From IMG/VR virus record IMGVR_UViG_3300021376_003521, positions 1 to 34,805 of that record: a stretch of 34,805 nt of DNA; one strand, 5' to 3'. Below, piece by piece: positions 31,450 to 34,805 of this stretch. Source of the DNA: a virus. The notes under the pieces were generated by a model that saw only the letters and a list, made by a program, of their open reading frames with translations, was not told the DNA's origin and searched no databases. The translations under genes and the position numbers were made by a program. Numbering within the stretch: position 1 is the stretch's first letter; every line of letters starts with the position of its first letter.

Positions 31450-31619
31450 GTTGCAATTGCAAATCAAAGGTTGAAGAACAACCTAAAGACAAATCTCAAA
31501 ACCTAGAGTCTGCTATTGAAAATCTTTCTAGAAAACTTCAAGAACTAGAAAGTAAATTTAATGCAATCAAACCAAAACTAGATTCAAAAGACTTATTAAA
31601 ATTCAATGATAGAAGATAA
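31446..31619 (+). CDS. Small coiled-coil protein (57 aa)
   Basis: A 57-codon frame starting within the previous stop (ATGA) and running to 31619, 14 bases past the start of the next gene. It begins MSCNCKSKVEEQPKD, a CxC that might bind a metal, then a coiled coil (NLESAIENLSRKLQELESKF). Like the gene before it, it looks like a small oligomerisation module. No function is known. Confidence 0.5.
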   Translation: MSCNCKSKVEEQPKDKSQNLESAIENLSRKLQELESKFNAIKPKLDSKDLLKFNDRR

Positions 31620-32205
31620 CGTTACTACAATTATTATGGGTGGAGGCAAAGGTACTAGATTAGGTATTCCTAAAATTTATTATCAATTTAGAGGTAAACC
31701 ATTATGGTCTATAATGTATGATAAATTTATTGAATATACCAAAGAAGTAATTATTGTTGGCTTAGATACAGATTCAAGAGCTACTAGAAATGCCTCTTTA
31801 TTAGAGGCATTGAAATTAGTAAAAACTGAAAAAGTACTGGTAATTGATATTAGTATGCCGCTTGTATCAAATACATCTATTGAAAGAATTCTAAGCTTAC
31901 AAAGATTTAAATCTGTAACTCTAGGATACTTTTTAAATGAAAGCGTATATAATGCGCATACTAAAAGCTATGATTCTACCAACGATGCTTTTCTAGCTCA
32001 ACCAATTCAGTTATTTGATAAGGAGCTTTTATTCTCTAGCTTATTAGATAATGAAAATGAAAACTTCAAAGAATATACTGAAATAGTTTATAAAACTACT
32101 GGATGTAATGCAAAGCTAGCAGAAATACCATTGCTTGAAACCTACAAATTAATAACAAGAGATGACGCAAGAGTAATAGAGAATATTATGAAGGCTAGTC
32201 GATAG
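31606..32205 (+). CDS. IspD/TarI-like cytidylyltransferase
   Basis: A 199-residue nucleotidyltransferase of the IspD family. MGGGKGTRLGIPKIYYQFRG is the nucleotide-binding loop (GxGxR...PK), VLVIDISMPLVSN replaces the usual HDAARPFVS (Asp kept, Arg lost), FLAQPIQLF matches the xxQTPQxF stretch, and the end ETYKLITRDDARVIENIM matches the NIKITTPEDL helix. Bacterial IspD makes a cytidyl intermediate of isoprenoid precursors; TarI relatives make CDP-ribitol. The lost Arg may mean a different substrate. It is the last + strand gene and overlaps by 11 bases the end of the converging minus-strand gene. Confidence 0.75.
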   Translation: MIEDNVTTIIMGGGKGTRLGIPKIYYQFRGKPLWSIMYDKFIEYTKEVIIVGLDTDSRATRNASLLEALKLVKTEKVLVIDISMPLVSNTSIERILSLQRFKSVTLGYFLNESVYNAHTKSYDSTNDAFLAQPIQLFDKELLFSSLLDNENENFKEYTEIVYKTTGCNAKLAEIPLLETYKLITRDDARVIENIMKASR

Positions 32206-32419
32206 GAGGCAAGTCCTCTAATATTTTTATTCTATTCTCCAGTGATGATACGACGCCACGTAAATGAGCTACCTCAGTTACTAATCCAGTATATATTTGC
32301 TGCACTTGAGTCATGGTTACAAATTTTTGATAAGCAATAGTTAAATCTTTAACTCTTTCCTCTAAATTTGCAATTCTATTCAATACAATAGCATCGTATT
32401 GATTGTTAGGGTCTAACAT
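32195..32419 (-). CDS. Small coiled-coil protein, minus strand
   Basis: A 74-residue protein read leftward, with AAGGAG before its ATG. Almost all of it is coiled coil (IANLEERVKDLTIAYQKF; VAHLRGVVSSLENRIKILE). It follows the XhlA-like gene at 32429 and the fibre at 32818 on the same strand, so it is probably a tail- or membrane-associated protein of that unit. Its end overlaps the end of the IspD-like gene. Confidence 0.65.
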   Translation of the reverse strand: MLDPNNQYDAIVLNRIANLEERVKDLTIAYQKFVTMTQVQQIYTGLVTEVAHLRGVVSSLENRIKILEDLPPID

Positions 32420-32428
32420 ATAATCTCC

Positions 32429-32752
32429 TTAAAATAATTTAGTAATAACACTACCAATAATACCACCAATAGAAGTAAATGCAAAACGTTCCGCAATGCT
32501 TACTTTTAAATCATTAATCTTTTCATTTTGAGCTTCTTCAGAGGATTGTAAATCCTCTACATCATCCTCTAAATGTTTTAATCTAGCTTCTAGATTTACG
32601 CCTCGATTATTAATCGTTTGAATATCCTTGTGCATGAGATTCAACATATTTTTAATATCAGTAATCTGTGAGTCAATTTTATTTTCTAATTGTCCTACTC
32701 TATAATCTAATAAAACCTGTGTAGGATCTGTGTATTTCTGATTATCAGACAT
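32429..32752 (-). CDS. XhlA-like coiled-coil membrane protein (possible lysis accessory)
   Basis: A 107-residue protein on the minus strand, AAGGAG before ATG. Residues ~15-85 are a coiled coil (YRVGQLENKIDSQITDIKNM; NNRGVNLEARLKHLEDDVED), followed by a single C-terminal hydrophobic segment (FTSIGGIIGSVITKLF). Coiled coil with a final membrane span is the layout of XhlA-type haemolysin/holin-associated proteins. It sits downstream of a tail fibre, where such proteins occur in some phages. The function is inferred from architecture only. Confidence 0.6.
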   Translation of the reverse strand: MSDNQKYTDPTQVLLDYRVGQLENKIDSQITDIKNMLNLMHKDIQTINNRGVNLEARLKHLEDDVEDLQSSEEAQNEKINDLKVSIAERFAFTSIGGIIGSVITKLF

Positions 32753-32817
32753 TTTGCTACTCCTTGTTAGTAATACTAATATTTATAGCAAATCCCTAAA
32801 TATAAATTCTATTATAA

Positions 32818-34805
32818 CTATTCTATGACTTCATAATAATCTACTTGGAAGTTTGTTAAATAGTCAGTATGAGCAGAATCTATTCTTACAAATCCTAACC
32901 AATCTCCATTATTTAAAGTAAAATTAGTAGCGCTGCTAGCTATTCCACATCCTAGAGAATTGTCAAAACCACTATTATTTACTAAAGTAATTTGAACGCC
33001 TGTATGCTTTATTGAAATGTTATCTCTAAAGTTTAAATCACCACCAGTTACATATGCTAAAGCTAATATTAAATTTAAACTTCTTTGCTGAAAACAGCTT
33101 ACTGTTGTATTTTTAACAACAATGGTTCTACCAGTATTATTCTTCCAAGCACAAACAAATGCACTTCCTGAACCTGGCAATCCAGAACTTACTGTAGAAT
33201 CTAATGTATTACCTGTGAATGTTAATTCTGGAAATACTGTTAGAGTAGTACCTACATATGAAGTATAATGATTTTTTATACTTAATGTAGCAGGCTCCAA
33301 AATCATCATGTATCCGTCAACACTACTAATTTGAAAGACTTGACCTACGCTACCTAATTCACTAGGTAGTTCTACTCCTAAGTTTTGAATCGTTTTAGTT
33401 TGAGGTTTGAATATAAATTTTTTTTCATTTTCATTATAAAAAGTAAGCGCAGGACTTTTATTAAAAACAGTAGGAGAAATATTTATTGTATCCGCCTTTA
33501 AAGATATTTCTCCTCCACCAGTTCCAGATAAACCTGGTGAACTCAATAACAAATCATTGCTAATATTATCAATAGAAGGCACTCCTAAGCTTATATATCC
33601 TTGCACATATAGATTGTCATTAACAGATACTGTTCCACTTTGAGAATCTAAAGTTAAACCTCCTGTGTTAGTTGTAATTGTATTTACATGACTACCACCA
33701 GTTTGGTCTGCCAATAATATGTTCCCCATTCTTGTTTTTTGATTAAATTGCCAATAATTAGCTAGCTCATCCCATCTTAAAGTAGCATTTATATTACCTA
33801 GTCCAGGACGATATATTTTAAATGCAGTGACACTCTTTGATGCAGGACTCACTGCATCCATATTGAATTGAATTGCTTCGTATTCATTTTGAGAATTATC
33901 ATAAGTATTAAAACCAATATATGCTGGCGGATTGTTAAATATAATATTCGAACTACCTCCAACTAAACCCAACCCTGCATATGCTGAAATCAATCCATAA
34001 AAAACAGAGTAGCCTCCAGTTTGTTGAAAAATTAAATCACTTTGATTATTTCTATACATCGAACTACCATTAATAATAGTTTGTCCTAAAATTACAGAGT
34101 TTAAGCTTGCATTAGTTGCAGCAAAATTACCAGAAGCATCTCTTTGTACAACATAATTAAAAGTATTAGCACTTGATGATTGTATTCTTACTGTAGGACT
34201 TAACGCTGGTCCATCTTTATATAAAGGACTAGCAGCAGTAATCCCAGTCAAAACATCAGTACTACCAGGACTTACTTCAACATAAACAGTAGTAGCCCAT
34301 CTGTATATTTTATTAGTATCTAAGGCCACATATATTTTACCTGATTCACCTGTAGCTGGGAATGCTGCTTGATTTGCGTATTCAACTACATCGTCTACAT
34401 AAGAAGGTAAATATGCGGCGTCTATTTTAGAAGAACTATTTAATGGAGCAATCCCGTCTGGAGCACCAATTAAATCACTGTTTATTGCATCGGTAATTCC
34501 AAATTCATCTAAAGTAGTAGGATTTTCTCCAGCAGTAATTCTACCTTTAGCATTTACACTTACTTTAAAATAATCACCAGATACGACTCCTGTATCTGAT
34601 AATCCAATAGTATGTTCATTTCCATGAGCATGAGTTTCTGTTCTAGTTAAATCACTAGAAACAGAAAGACTCTTGACATAATCACCCTCTGTATTTGAAT
34701 CTAATTGGATTTTTTGATTAATCCAATTAGTACCATTAAATACTAATGATTGATCTGCCTGAGCAGAACTTACATTTACATCTAATAAATCATCAAACAA
34801 TAATT
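32818..34805 (-). CDS. Tail fibre protein, 5' end cut by window edge
   Basis: At least 661 residues on the minus strand, open to the right edge; the TTG near 34800 is not thought to be the real start. The visible start DLLDVNVSSAQADQSLVFNG is the fibre linker seen also at 12579 and 17507. Then SVNAKGRITAGENPTTLDEFGITDA (a common tail-fibre repeat), APLNSSSKIDAAYLPSYVDD and GKIYVALDTNKIYRWATT follow, then long beta-rich segments, and a C-terminal head (NWLGFVRIDSAHTDYL, in part). It is a long tail fibre or baseplate adhesin that probably determines host range. No intramolecular chaperone motif is recognised. Confidence 0.88.
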   Translation of the reverse strand, partial: LLFDDLLDVNVSSAQADQSLVFNGTNWINQKIQLDSNTEGDYVKSLSVSSDLTRTETHAHGNEHTIGLSDTGVVSGDYFKVSVNAKGRITAGENPTTLDEFGITDAINSDLIGAPDGIAPLNSSSKIDAAYLPSYVDDVVEYANQAAFPATGESGKIYVALDTNKIYRWATTVYVEVSPGSTDVLTGITAASPLYKDGPALSPTVRIQSSSANTFNYVVQRDASGNFAATNASLNSVILGQTIINGSSMYRNNQSDLIFQQTGGYSVFYGLISAYAGLGLVGGSSNIIFNNPPAYIGFNTYDNSQNEYEAIQFNMDAVSPASKSVTAFKIYRPGLGNINATLRWDELANYWQFNQKTRMGNILLADQTGGSHVNTITTNTGGLTLDSQSGTVSVNDNLYVQGYISLGVPSIDNISNDLLLSSPGLSGTGGGEISLKADTINISPTVFNKSPALTFYNENEKKFIFKPQTKTIQNLGVELPSELGSVGQVFQISSVDGYMMILEPATLSIKNHYTSYVGTTLTVFPELTFTGNTLDSTVSSGLPGSGSAFVCAWKNNTGRTIVVKNTTVSCFQQRSLNLILALAYVTGGDLNFRDNISIKHTGVQITLVNNSGFDNSLGCGIASSATNFTLNNGDWLGFVRIDSAHTDYLTNFQVDYYEVIE

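Noticed and set aside
32204-32230. A terminator at the convergent gene ends
   Set aside because: GAGG-CAAGT-CCTC followed by TAATATTTTTA gives only a 4-5 bp stem; too weak to claim.
32767-32779. The near-palindrome TTAGTAATACTAA in the gap 32753-32817
   Set aside because: Short, AT-only apart from two bases and without repeats elsewhere; probably chance. Nothing else was seen in this 65-base gap.
1-34805. tRNA genes
   Set aside because: No cloverleaf with a TTCGA-type arm was noticed in either strand by eye; a covariance scan would settle it.

Overview
The window looks like part of a large, AT-rich double-stranded DNA tailed bacteriophage. Genes are packed and mostly on the + strand, with stop/start overlaps (ATGA, TAATG, TGATG). 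A Shine-Dalgarno context of the type AAGGATTAAAAATG recurs. A phage replication and recombination toolkit (RecA, a DnaE-type polymerase, a primase-helicase fusion, Cas4-like and resolvase-like nucleases) sits beside tail-fibre and lysis genes. I saw no tRNA, rRNA, transposase, integrase or CRISPR array. A lipoprotein-type lysis candidate and an M15-type endolysin hint at a Gram-negative host, but the host cannot be named from the sequence.

Layout. 1-3967: an edge-truncated gene, a tiny membrane peptide, and a two-gene restriction-modification-like unit (PD-(D/E)XK nuclease plus a Type ISP-like methyltransferase with target-recognition region). 3970-5983: recA, interrupted in its L2-loop coding region by a group I intron carrying an EDxHD endonuclease. 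6352-10273 and 19612-20886: a DnaE polymerase in three pieces. 10275-19554: a structural and lysis module (fibres, many small knob-like proteins, lipoprotein, holin-like protein, M15 peptidase). 20855-24564: phosphoesterase, Cas4-like nuclease and a GMP reductase/IMPDH-like enzyme. 24722-32205: primase-helicase, accessory nucleases, a ClpP-like protease, a possible sigma-like protein and an IspD-like nucleotidyltransferase. 32195-34805: the minus strand, with two small coiled-coil genes and an edge-truncated tail fibre.

The main surprise is the polymerase. Piece 1 (419 aa) holds the PHP domain and start of the palm. Piece 2 (536 aa) holds the catalytic aspartates and ends in a 97-residue N-intein. 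Piece 3 (424 aa) starts with a 36-residue C-intein followed by the rest of DnaE. The splice site, FADY|CFNKAHS, is the one used by the cyanobacterial DnaE split intein. Here the two halves are separated by about 9.3 kb of tail and lysis genes. Joining pieces 2 and 3 would need protein trans-splicing. The break between pieces 1 and 2 has no visible intein or intron and falls right at the catalytic Asp motif.

A second surprise is a symmetric repeat element of TGTCA/TGACA half-sites with fixed spacings (N19, N4, N10). It occurs twice: inside the 3' end of the methyltransferase gene, upstream of recA, and in the largest intergenic gap, upstream of the primase-helicase. It may be an operator or origin element linking the two DNA-metabolism blocks. 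The two candidate lysis genes also share hairpins that would bury their ribosome-binding sites. A compositionally different cassette (about 17.63-19.5 kb) ends in a broken endolysin copy, showing recombination in the region between the intein halves.
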